From NCBI GenBank assembly GCA_964571275.1, contig CAZNCQ010000002.1:1-64000 (forward strand): a stretch of 64,000 nucleotides of DNA. The letters run 5' to 3'. Positions within the stretch are counted from its first letter, which is position 1, and the number at the start of each line of letters is the position of its first letter. The stretch comes from DASRQZ01 sp964571275 (GTDB lineage: Bacteria; Myxococcota_A; Polyangia; Fen-1088). The translations under genes were made by a program, and so were the position numbers. A model generated the notes under the pieces. The model ran no database searches and was not told the origin of the DNA. It saw nothing but the letters and a program-made list of their open reading frames with translations. Shown here in pieces: positions 17,282 to 25,332 of this stretch.

Positions 17282-18006
17282 GCTGCGGGCTGCGGGGGTG
17301 GGCGCTGGCGTCGGGGCTGCTGCTGGTCAGCGTCTCGGCCGCGGGCGCGCCGTCAGCACCTCCTCGCGGCAGCGGTTCCACCGACGCAAAGGGCAGCGGC
17401 TCTCGCTCTGACGCTCGCGCGCAGGCGCGGGCGCAAGTGAAGAAGGGACAGCTGGACTACAAGCTCGCGCGCTTCGAGCAAGCGCTGGAGGACTACAGCA
17501 ACGCCTACGAGCTCTATCCCGCGCCGGCGTTGCTCTTCAACCTCGGCCAGTGCCATCGCAATCTGAGCAACTACGAACGCGCGATCTTCTTCTTCGAAGG
17601 CTATCTTCGCGAGCAGCCGAAGATCGATCCGGACCAACGCGCGCTGACAGAGGATCTGATCACGGAGTGCAGGACGGCGCTCGAGCGCCAGCGCACGGCC
17701 GCGGCGGCGGCAGCCGCACGGTTCGCCGCGCCACCGATGGCATCGACGACGACGCGGCCGCCGCAGACCGTCTCCACGCGCCTTGCGTTGCTATCGCAAC
17801 CGAACACCCCGGCCAGCGACTCTCCGTCTTTGCTGGCGTCCGATCGCAGTCGGCCGCCACGCGAGACGCCGGTGACGCATCGCTGGTGGTTCTGGACCGC
17901 GATGGTGGGCGCCGCGCTCGCGGCGGGCGCGGTCGCCTACTATGCGACCGGTGATCCTCGGTTGGCCGAACCGTCGGGCAGCGTCGGCACGCTGGATCGG
18001 CGCTGA
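17278..18006 (+). CDS. TPR protein with signal peptide and C-terminal helix
   Basis: The 242-residue product begins with a signal segment (GWALASGLLLVSVSAAGA). Two to three TPR units follow at about residues 55-125 (KKGQLDYKLARFEQALEDYSNAYELYP, then LLFNLGQCHRNLSNYERAIFFFEGYL). A low-complexity Ala/Ser/Thr linker and a membrane helix (WWFWTAMVGAALAAGAVAYY) finish it. This layout, small periplasmic TPR plus tail helix after a PknB-like kinase, is common in Myxococcota. It is coupled to the kinase by ATGA and precedes the Cys-rich lipoprotein by six bases. Confidence 0.85.
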   Translation: MSCGLRGWALASGLLLVSVSAAGAPSAPPRGSGSTDAKGSGSRSDARAQARAQVKKGQLDYKLARFEQALEDYSNAYELYPAPALLFNLGQCHRNLSNYERAIFFFEGYLREQPKIDPDQRALTEDLITECRTALERQRTAAAAAAARFAAPPMASTTTRPPQTVSTRLALLSQPNTPASDSPSLLASDRSRPPRETPVTHRWWFWTAMVGAALAAGAVAYYATGDPRLAEPSGSVGTLDRR

Positions 18007-18012
18007 ACACGC

Positions 18013-21000
18013 ATGCGCCTCCGGCAACCTCCCCAGCTGCCGCAACTTCTGGCGCTCGCGATCGCCGCCACATCCCTGGGCGCGTCGTCTTGCCGGCGTC
18101 ACACCACGCTGATCGAATCCGATGCCACCGGCGTGAACGTCACCGTTCACTACGATCCGGGGTTGAATCTCACGTCGCTGCAGATCTCTGGAACGATTGG
18201 CGGAGAGCCCGCGTTCCCCACGGGCTCGCTCCCCAACCCGCCGCGACCGCTCACCACCGGGCAAGAGACGGCGGCGCTCCTGCTGCCGAGCACGCTCGCG
18301 GGAATGACCGTGCTCTTGCGCGTCGACGGCCTGGCGGGCGCGTCGATCGTCGGCAGCGATCAGCAGGCGGTCGCCGTGCAGCTGGGGCAACTGGTGAACC
18401 TCACGCTGACGCTGGGCGCGCCCGCGATCTGCGGCGATGGCGTCGTGCGCTCGGGCATCGAAGAATGCGACGACGGAAACACGATGTCGGGCGACGGCTG
18501 CTCGTCGACGTGCCGGCGCGAAGGAGCCGACGCGTGCAACGCGATGACCTGCCCCAACGGCTGTTGCGCCACCGGCGTCTGCTCGACGCCCAGCGCAGCC
18601 ACGTGCGGGGGCGGCGGCGCGCCCTGCGTGACCTGCGACCCGATCGCCAGCGACAGCTGCGCCGCCGACGGGACCTGCGCCTGCGGACAGGGCGCGGCCT
18701 GCCTGGCCGGCCAGCACTGCGTCGCCGGCGCCTGCACCTGCGACGGCACCAGCTGCGCCGGCGGCTGCTGCAGCGGCAACGTCTGCATGCCCGGCAACGC
18801 CGACACCGCATGTGGCAGCGGCGGGCTCACCTGCCAGTCGTGCGCGACCGGCGGGTGCAGCCACGGCGTCTGCAACAACTGCAACCCCACCAATTGCGGC
18901 AGCGGTTGCTGCTCGGGATCGACCTGCTACCCGCGATCGCTGAGCGCGTGCGGCACCGGTGCCAACGCGTGCATCGCCTGCGACGCGACCAAAGCCGATA
19001 GCTGCTCGCCCGCCGGTGCCTGCCGCTGCGGCAGCGGCACGCCGTGCGGCGACGGCCAGCGCTGTGCCGCGGGCGCGTGCACGTGCGACGCCACGTCGTG
19101 CCCCGGCGGCTGCTGCAGCGGCAATCTCTGCAACGCCCCATCGCTGAGCAACTGCGGCGCCAAAGGCGGGCTGTGCCTGACCTGCGACGTCACCAAGGCC
19201 GATCATTGCGCGGCCGACGGGACCTGCGCGTGTGGCGGGGCGCCCGCCTGCGCCGCCGGCCAGCGCTGCGACGGCGGACTTTGCACCTGCGACGGCACGT
19301 CCTGTCCCGGCGGATGCTGCAGCGGCAACGTTTGCTCCACCCGTTCGGTCGCCAGCTGCGGCAACGCCGGATCCAGCTGCGTCGCGTGCGACGCGCGCTC
19401 GGACAACTGCTCGGCGGCGGGCGTCTGCCGCTGCGGCACTGGCGACGGCTGCGCGCCCGGGCAACGCTGCGCCGCCAGCACCTGCGTATGCGACGGCACG
19501 TCGTGCGCCAACGGTTGCTGCTCGGCCGGCGTGTGCCTGACCGGCGACAGCGTGACATCGTGCGGGGGCGGTGGCAGCGCGTGCACCAGTTGCCCCGCTG
19601 GCCAGACCTGCACCGCGGGTCACTGCAGCGGCTGCAACGCCACCAGTTGCCCCAGCGGTTGTTGCGCGGGCGCGGTCTGCAATCCGCCGTCGCTCACCAA
19701 CTGCGGCAGCGGAGGCACGGTCTGCATCGGGTGCGATGCCACGCGCGCCGACAACTGCTCGGCGACCGGCACCTGCTCCTGCGGCTCCGCGCCGGCTTGC
19801 AACACCGCACAGCGCTGCGTCGGCGGCAAATGCGTTTGCAACGCGGCCTCGTGTCCCGGCGGATGCTGCGACGGCGCGACCTGCGTATCGCGCTCGCTGG
19901 CGCGCTGCGGCTCCGCGGGCGCCGCGTGCATCACCTGCGATCCCGCCGTCGCTGACGGCTGCTCGTCGACGGGCGCGTGCTCGTGCGGGGCCGGCGCCGC
20001 CTGCGCCAGCGGCCAGCGATGCGTCAGCGGCGCGTGCATCTGCGACGCGCTCTCGTGCCGCAGCGGGTGCTGCGCGGGCACGACGTGCAAGACCGCCGCG
20101 CCCGCGAGCTGCGGCGTCTCGGGCAGCGCCTGCATCAATTGCGGCGCTGGCTCCGACACGTGCTCGACGACGGGCACGTGCCAGTGCGGCACGGCCGCGC
20201 CCTGCGGCACCGGCCAGCGCTGCGTCAGTGGTGCGTGCGTTTGCGATCGGACATCGTGCCCCAACGGTTGTTGCTCGGGCACGACTTGCGTCGCGGGCAC
20301 GGCCAACAACGCGTGCGGCAGCGGCGGCGCGGCTTGCCAGGACTGCGCGGGGCGCATCTGTTCCGGGGGCGTCTGCAACAACTGCAACACCACGAATTGC
20401 CCCGGCGGTTGCTGCTCGGGCTCGACCTGCGCCGCACCGTCGACGGCGACGTGCGGCCTGGGCGGTGCCGCGTGCATCGCCTGCGATCCGTCGCACGCCG
20501 ACAACTGCGCCAGCACGGGTCAGTGTCAGTGCGGAGCGTCCCCCTCGTGTGGCGCGGGCACGGTCTGTGTCAGCGGCGCCTGCGTCTGCAACGCGCAGTC
20601 TTGTCCCAACGGGTGCTGCGCGAGCGGCGTCTGCCGCACGCCGGCGGTCGCTACCTGCGGCGTCGGTGGCCACGCGTGCGTCCCCTGCAACGCGACGATC
20701 AGCGACGGCTGCGATCCGACCAGCGGCGCCTGCACGTGCGGCGGCAAGGTGTCCTGCGGCAGCGGCTCGGTGTGCAGCGCTGGCGCCTGCACCTGCAACG
20801 CCACCAGCTGCCCCACCGGTTGCTGCGCGACCGGCGTTTGCACGCCGAACTCGCTCGCCACCTGCGGCGTTGGCGGCGGCACGTGTGTGACGTGCGATCT
20901 CACCACCGCCGACAATTGCTCGGCGACCGGGACCTGCCAGTGCGGAGCCCTGCCGGCGTGCACCGGCGGGGCGCATTGCGTGCTGGGCGCTTGTATCTAG
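18013..21000 (+). CDS. Giant Cys-rich repeat lipoprotein with DUF4215 unit
   Basis: The 995-residue protein has a signal peptide ending in LGASSC, so Cys27 is the probable lipid site. Residues 30-135 form a beta-rich domain. A DUF4215 repeat follows (AICGDGVVRSGIEECDDGN, then GDGCSSTCRRE). From about residue 175 to the end there are tandem units of about 60 residues built on CxxxxCPxGCCxGxxC, CxxCDxxxADxCSxxGxCxCG and CxxGQRCxxGxCxC. Several hundred cysteines must be paired after export. It is the third gene of the kinase operon. Surface exposure and binding roles are inferred only. Confidence 0.9.
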   Translation: MRLRQPPQLPQLLALAIAATSLGASSCRRHTTLIESDATGVNVTVHYDPGLNLTSLQISGTIGGEPAFPTGSLPNPPRPLTTGQETAALLLPSTLAGMTVLLRVDGLAGASIVGSDQQAVAVQLGQLVNLTLTLGAPAICGDGVVRSGIEECDDGNTMSGDGCSSTCRREGADACNAMTCPNGCCATGVCSTPSAATCGGGGAPCVTCDPIASDSCAADGTCACGQGAACLAGQHCVAGACTCDGTSCAGGCCSGNVCMPGNADTACGSGGLTCQSCATGGCSHGVCNNCNPTNCGSGCCSGSTCYPRSLSACGTGANACIACDATKADSCSPAGACRCGSGTPCGDGQRCAAGACTCDATSCPGGCCSGNLCNAPSLSNCGAKGGLCLTCDVTKADHCAADGTCACGGAPACAAGQRCDGGLCTCDGTSCPGGCCSGNVCSTRSVASCGNAGSSCVACDARSDNCSAAGVCRCGTGDGCAPGQRCAASTCVCDGTSCANGCCSAGVCLTGDSVTSCGGGGSACTSCPAGQTCTAGHCSGCNATSCPSGCCAGAVCNPPSLTNCGSGGTVCIGCDATRADNCSATGTCSCGSAPACNTAQRCVGGKCVCNAASCPGGCCDGATCVSRSLARCGSAGAACITCDPAVADGCSSTGACSCGAGAACASGQRCVSGACICDALSCRSGCCAGTTCKTAAPASCGVSGSACINCGAGSDTCSTTGTCQCGTAAPCGTGQRCVSGACVCDRTSCPNGCCSGTTCVAGTANNACGSGGAACQDCAGRICSGGVCNNCNTTNCPGGCCSGSTCAAPSTATCGLGGAACIACDPSHADNCASTGQCQCGASPSCGAGTVCVSGACVCNAQSCPNGCCASGVCRTPAVATCGVGGHACVPCNATISDGCDPTSGACTCGGKVSCGSGSVCSAGACTCNATSCPTGCCATGVCTPNSLATCGVGGGTCVTCDLTTADNCSATGTCQCGALPACTGGAHCVLGACI

Positions 21001-21045
21001 GGCACCAGGGCATCCGCCCCGCACGCGTCGCGCAGACCGACGCTG

Positions 21046-21078
21046 ACGGTCGCGCCGCCACGATGGCGGCGCGACCGT
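21046..21078. terminator. 15-bp perfect hairpin between convergent genes
   Basis: ACGGTCGCGCCGCCA at 21046-21060 pairs perfectly with 21064-21078 around loop CGA. It lies between the stop of the Cys-rich gene and the end of the convergent sigma-factor gene. It is symmetric, so it could stop transcription from both sides. The T-tract is weak on both strands. Confidence 0.75.
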
Positions 21079-21081
21079 TGC

Positions 21082-21921
21082 TCACATTCGATCGCGCAGG
21101 ATCTGCGAGACGCTCAGGTCCAGCTGGCTCACCACCCGCGCCGCCACGGACTCGAACTCCGCGGCCGACAACGTGACCTCTTCGTGTAGCAGGCGCTGCG
21201 TCTCGCGAATCACGCTGTCGCGCGCCTTGGCGAGCCAGCGCGCGATCGTCGCGTCGCTGACCCGGTAGACCCTGGCGATCATCTCGACGGTCATGCCGTT
21301 CGCGACGTGCAGTCGATAGATCATGCGCTCGCGGTCCCCGAGGCCGACCAGCGCCTGCGTGAGCGCCCCCCGGAAGTCGACGGCATCACGCCCACGGATC
21401 GCCTGCGCGATCCGGCGCGCCGCGCTCGCGACCCACTCGGCGAGCGCGCTGTGACCGGCGTAGGCGGCGAGCTCGGGCGACGCGCCGGCGCGGGCCACCA
21501 GCGCCGCGTCCCAGAGCCGCTGCTCGACGTCGTCGACGAACGGGGCCGACGTATCGAGCGGCACGAGCGCGCCGAGGATGGCCGCGCGATAGAGCCGCCG
21601 CAGCTTGGCGGCGGCCTCCAGATCACCATGAAGCGCCGCCGCCGCGAGATACAGATCCTCGGCGTGAATCGTCGCCGCAGGGATGGTCTCGACGGGCGCG
21701 CCGCAACGACCGAGGTGGGCCGCGAAGAGCGCGGCGTTGAAACGCAGGTCCAGGTGAGCCGCGTTTCCGCGCGCGATCAGCTCGGCCAGGATCGCTTCGA
21801 GCGTCGCGAACGAGGACTGACACCGAATCCCGCGCGCGCTGTCGGCACCGTCATTCGAAGCGACTGCGACGGCGTCGTGACGATCGCGGGCACCTATGAA
21901 TGCGTCAATAAGCGTGGGCAT
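21082..21921 (-). CDS. Myxobacterial sigma-70-like factor
   Basis: This 279-residue protein has an unusual N-terminal region rich in Ala and Leu (about residues 35-170). A C-terminal helix-turn-helix of sigma region 4 type follows at about residues 215-260: LGDRERMIYRLHVANGMTVEMIARVYRVSDATIARWLAKARDSV. This layout, long N-terminus plus region-4 end, matches the Myxococcales sigma-70 subfamily in TIGR03001 style rather than a standard ECF factor. No anti-sigma gene is adjacent. Two identical palindromes lie in its upstream region, shared with a divergent lipoprotein. Assignment rests on pattern only. Confidence 0.75.
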   Translation of the reverse strand: MPTLIDAFIGARDRHDAVAVASNDGADSARGIRCQSSFATLEAILAELIARGNAAHLDLRFNAALFAAHLGRCGAPVETIPAATIHAEDLYLAAAALHGDLEAAAKLRRLYRAAILGALVPLDTSAPFVDDVEQRLWDAALVARAGASPELAAYAGHSALAEWVASAARRIAQAIRGRDAVDFRGALTQALVGLGDRERMIYRLHVANGMTVEMIARVYRVSDATIARWLAKARDSVIRETQRLLHEEVTLSAAEFESVAARVVSQLDLSVSQILRDRM

Positions 21922-22063
21922 CTGAAAATTGAGATGAAGCTAGCATAGGAGTACGCGCTTCCATCACGATCTGCCAGCGACGAAAAATCCGCGACGCAGG
22001 TTGACGTCGACGTGCACCGTAGCGCTGACGCTGGGAAGCAGCAGCATCATCATGGGGACACAT

Positions 22064-22081
22064 GGAACCGGATACGGTTCC
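22064..22081. promoter_or_regulatory. Palindrome 1 (GAACCG-N4-CGGTTC)
   Basis: GGAACCG at 22064-22070 and CGGTTCC at 22075-22081 flank GATA. The core GAACCG/CGGTTC recurs in a second palindrome 92 bases further on. Three direct GAAACC units follow directly (22082-22099). Operator role is inferred. Confidence 0.5.
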
Positions 22082-22154
22082 GAAACCGAAACCGAAACCT
22101 CCTTTCGTCGGACCACTCGGTATTCGCACATCACGCGCTGGTTGAGCCAGCAGA

Positions 22155-22175
22155 TCGAACCGATATTCGGTTCGA
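22155..22175. promoter_or_regulatory. Palindrome 2 (GAACCG-N5-CGGTTC) at the lipoprotein start
   Basis: TCGAACCGA at 22155-22163 and TCGGTTCGA at 22167-22175 are perfect 9-bp inverted arms around TAT. The right arm ends one base before the lipoprotein ATG at 22177. No Shine-Dalgarno is present in this place, so the element may replace or block ribosome access, or be a protein-binding site. Confidence 0.55.
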
Positions 22176-22176
22176 C

Positions 22177-23001
22177 ATGTCACGCTTGGCCTTCCCCCTC
22201 GCGTTCGCGGCGCCGACGCTCGCCGTATGTGTCGCCTCGCTCGCCGGTTGCGGTCCCGGCCCGTTGCCGCTGCCGCCCGGACCCGATCTCGACGCGCTGG
22301 TCGCGAAGTATCAGGCGCCGACTGGAACGATCGATCCTCAGCAGATCGACGACGTCGTCACGGCCGCGCGGGGACGCTTGGCCGAGCTACACCTCGACTG
22401 GCTGCCGGATTTCCTCGCACAAGCGATGACGCGGTTGCGCGAGCAACTGGACGATAACGGCGTGCCCGGCGATCCCAGCACGACCGCGAACCTGAACCAT
22501 CCGCGCGTCGACGCGTCGATCCGTCTCACCCAGACCTGTCGCGGCTGGGACGATCCGCCCGGCGCCGCGAACGCCGCGGAGAACGGGACGATCTCGCTGA
22601 CCGCCGTGGCCGAGAACAGCGTCCTCCGTCGCGCGCTGGTGGCGTCGGCCAGCAATTGCCACGGCCGCATTCAGCCGACGAACCAGATCGTCGTCGACGA
22701 TGTCCTCGAGCTCAAGATCCTCCTCGACGGAGCGATCGGTCTCTACTTCTACGGACCGGTGCCGACCACCGTCGCGGAGACTCGCGTGCTGGTGCAGATC
22801 CAGGGCCAGATCGGCACCATGAGCGGCGGCACGTTTTCAGGCGAGGCCGACTTCGTGATCGACTATCCCCATGTCGAGGTCAGCCTCGATCGCGCCGACG
22901 GAAACGTCATCTTGGAGGTCGGTCTCGACGGCGTGACCGTCCGCGCGGCCAACGCCAGCTATCGCTGCGACGTCGCGCTGCAGACGTGCGGCCCGATGTG
23001 A
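22177..23001 (+). CDS. Lipoprotein of unknown function
   Basis: From the ATG at 22177 the 274-residue protein has a textbook lipoprotein signal (FPLAFAAPTLAVCVASLAGC, Cys24-25 region) followed by a Pro/Gly spacer. Frame extension upstream to 22012 is open but lacks a signal. The first part of the mature protein is helical (DPQQIDDVVTAARGRLAELHLDWLPDFLAQAMTRLREQLDD), the rest is beta-rich with a few Cys. It is divergent from the sigma factor and is likely part of its target set because of the palindromes. Family not recognised. Confidence 0.75.
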   Translation: MSRLAFPLAFAAPTLAVCVASLAGCGPGPLPLPPGPDLDALVAKYQAPTGTIDPQQIDDVVTAARGRLAELHLDWLPDFLAQAMTRLREQLDDNGVPGDPSTTANLNHPRVDASIRLTQTCRGWDDPPGAANAAENGTISLTAVAENSVLRRALVASASNCHGRIQPTNQIVVDDVLELKILLDGAIGLYFYGPVPTTVAETRVLVQIQGQIGTMSGGTFSGEADFVIDYPHVEVSLDRADGNVILEVGLDGVTVRAANASYRCDVALQTCGPM

Positions 23002-23058
23002 GCCGCCGCCGCAAAGAGGACATGACCAACTGGCGATAGAGACGTCAGCGCGCTGACC

Positions 23059-25332
23059 ATGGGAACGGTTGGTGTCGTCCCTTTCGCCGTCTCCGCCGTC
23101 GTATCGGCGGTAGCCGCCATCACCGCGTTCTCGCGGCGGACGCGCGTCGCGGCGGCGCTGGCCTTCGCCTCGATCCCGCTCTCGCACGCGCTGTGGACCG
23201 CGCTCAACGTCGCGGAGCTGGTGGCGCCGTCGATCGAGAGCAAGATGGTCTTCGACGGGCTGCAGTGGTGGCCGGGCATCGGTGTCGCGGTCGGGAGCCT
23301 CTGGTTCGCCACGGCGTACGCCGGCGAGCCGCCGCGCCGCGTGTCGTGGTGGCTGCTCTTGCTGATCCCGATGCCGGCGCTGATCGTCGAGGTCGTCGCG
23401 CCGCGCTGGGTTCACCCCGACGCGCACCTGCGCTACGATCTGCCGCTGGTCACGCTCGACTACCGCCTGTCGTGGCTCGACTGGGCGCTGACCACCTACG
23501 GGTTCTTGCCGATCGCCGCCGCGTCGGCGTTGCTGGTCCGGCGCGTCGTGCGCGAGCACGCGGCGCAGCTGCGGCAGATGCTGTTCGTGTTCGTCGGTCT
23601 GGTGCTGCCGCCGATGGCCGCGATGGTCGCCCTCTCGTTTCGCGTGCGCGTGCTGGGCCAGCGCGATCCCACGCCGCTGGTTTTCGGCGTCGCCGATCTG
23701 ATCGTTGCGTACGGCCTGTTCCGCACGCGGCTCTTCGATCTGGCGCCGCTGGCGCGCGACACACTGGTCGCCGGCCTGCCCGACGCGATCGTCGTCTGCG
23801 ACGGCATGGGCCGCATCGTCGACGCCAACCCGGCTCTCGAGCGCCACCTGGGCATCAAGCCCGGCGACGCCATCGGCAAGTCGGTGGTGAAGATCTTTGC
23901 GCGCTGGCCGATCCTGGTCGACGCCTGCGCCGGCAAGTGCGGCCGCTGCGAGCTCGAAGTCGACGGCCCAGCGGAGGTTCAGTCCGGCAAGCATCAAGGA
24001 GGGAGCCGGGTGCTGGACGTCGAGGTCACCGGGTTACACGATCGCCGCGGCCACCACCTGGGTCGGGCGTTGGTCCTGCGCGACGTCACCGATCGCCAGC
24101 GCGCGCTGCGCGCTCGCGCGCGCGAGACCGAAGGCGCGCTGCGCGACATCCGCCAGCAGTTCCGCGCCATCATCGATCACACCTTCGAGCTGATCGGTCT
24201 GCTCGATCCGCAGGGCCGCCTGCTGATCGCGAACCGCACGGCGCTCGACTTCGCGGGGCTCGACGACCACGCGGCGCAAGCGCTCGGCGGCCGGCCGATC
24301 TGGGACACGCCATGGTGGACGCAGTCGGATGCGTCGCCGGAACGGCTGCGAGCCGCGGTCGAAGCAGCGGCGCAGGGACGGTTCGTGCGCTTCGAAGCGA
24401 CGCAGCTGCACAGCAGCGGCGAGCGCCGGTCGATCGACTTTTCGCTCAAACCGGTGCGCGAAGGATGCCCCGGCTCGGTGGTGCTGCTCATCGCCGAGGG
24501 GCGCGACGTGACCGAGCTGCGCCGCGCCGAACGCGAGAACGCGGCGCTCGAGGACCGCCTGCACCGCGCGCGGCGCCTGGAGGCCATCGGGCGCCTGGCC
24601 GGCGGCATCGCCCACGATTTCAACAACCTGATCACCGCGATCCTCGGCAGCGTCGAAGTGATCCGGCAGACGCTGCCGAATGCCAACGACCCCGACGGCG
24701 CGCTCGAAGTCATCGAGCACGCCGCCCAGAGCGCCGCGCAGCTCACCCATCGCCTGCTCGCGTTCGGGCGGCGCCAGATTCACCGGCCGGAGCTGGTCGA
24801 TCTGCCGGCTTACATGGCCGACGTGCGACCGTTGCTCGCGCGCATCCTGGGCGACAAGGTCGTGCTCACGACGACCGCCGATCCCGGGATCTGGCCGGTG
24901 GAGATCGACGTGGCGCAGCTCGAGCAAGTGTTCCTGAACCTGGCGGCGAACGCGCGCGACGCCATGCCGAACGGAGGTTGCTTCACCGTCGCCGCCGAGA
25001 ACGTGGTCGCCAAACCGCCCGACGCCGGCGACGGCGACGCGTCCGCGGCAGCCGACATGGCCGCGGCGTCGTACGTGCAGCTGCGCTTCGCGGACACCGG
25101 CTCCGGGATGAGCCCCGCGGTGCTCGAGCGGATCTTCGAGCCGTTCTACACGACGAAGGACGCGGGCAAGGGGACCGGCCTGGGCTTGGCGGCGGTCTAC
25201 GGAATCGTGCGCCAGAGCGGCGGCTACATCGAGGCGCGCTCCAAGCTGGGTCAGGGGAGCGAGCTGCGGTTGCTGCTGCCGCGCGCGGGCGAAGCGCGCG
25301 ACTTCACGCCGAGCGCGGAAGCCGAACCGTGA
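23059..25332 (+). CDS. 7TM histidine kinase with PAS domains
   Basis: The 757-residue sensor kinase begins with seven hydrophobic segments (residues 1-230) of the His_kinase_N 7TM type. Two PAS-like regions follow (about 240-350: LPDAIVVCDGMGRIVDANPALERHLG; about 375-495: IIDHTFELIGLLDPQGRLLIANRTALDF). The kinase core has H-box His519 in GGIAHDFNNLITAIL, the N box LNLAANARDAMPNGG, and the G boxes DTGSGMS and GKGTGLGLA. It starts with ATG at 23059, 57 bases after the lipoprotein. Its stop overlaps the end of the convergent hybrid gene by 29 bases. No cognate response regulator lies on the same strand. Confidence 0.92.
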   Translation: MGTVGVVPFAVSAVVSAVAAITAFSRRTRVAAALAFASIPLSHALWTALNVAELVAPSIESKMVFDGLQWWPGIGVAVGSLWFATAYAGEPPRRVSWWLLLLIPMPALIVEVVAPRWVHPDAHLRYDLPLVTLDYRLSWLDWALTTYGFLPIAAASALLVRRVVREHAAQLRQMLFVFVGLVLPPMAAMVALSFRVRVLGQRDPTPLVFGVADLIVAYGLFRTRLFDLAPLARDTLVAGLPDAIVVCDGMGRIVDANPALERHLGIKPGDAIGKSVVKIFARWPILVDACAGKCGRCELEVDGPAEVQSGKHQGGSRVLDVEVTGLHDRRGHHLGRALVLRDVTDRQRALRARARETEGALRDIRQQFRAIIDHTFELIGLLDPQGRLLIANRTALDFAGLDDHAAQALGGRPIWDTPWWTQSDASPERLRAAVEAAAQGRFVRFEATQLHSSGERRSIDFSLKPVREGCPGSVVLLIAEGRDVTELRRAERENAALEDRLHRARRLEAIGRLAGGIAHDFNNLITAILGSVEVIRQTLPNANDPDGALEVIEHAAQSAAQLTHRLLAFGRRQIHRPELVDLPAYMADVRPLLARILGDKVVLTTTADPGIWPVEIDVAQLEQVFLNLAANARDAMPNGGCFTVAAENVVAKPPDAGDGDASAAADMAAASYVQLRFADTGSGMSPAVLERIFEPFYTTKDAGKGTGLGLAAVYGIVRQSGGYIEARSKLGQGSELRLLLPRAGEARDFTPSAEAEP

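Noticed and set aside
17791..21024. 1077-residue minus frame opposite the Cys-rich gene
   Set aside because: Ala/Arg-rich antisense shadow of a Cys-repeat gene. No start site or domain pattern.
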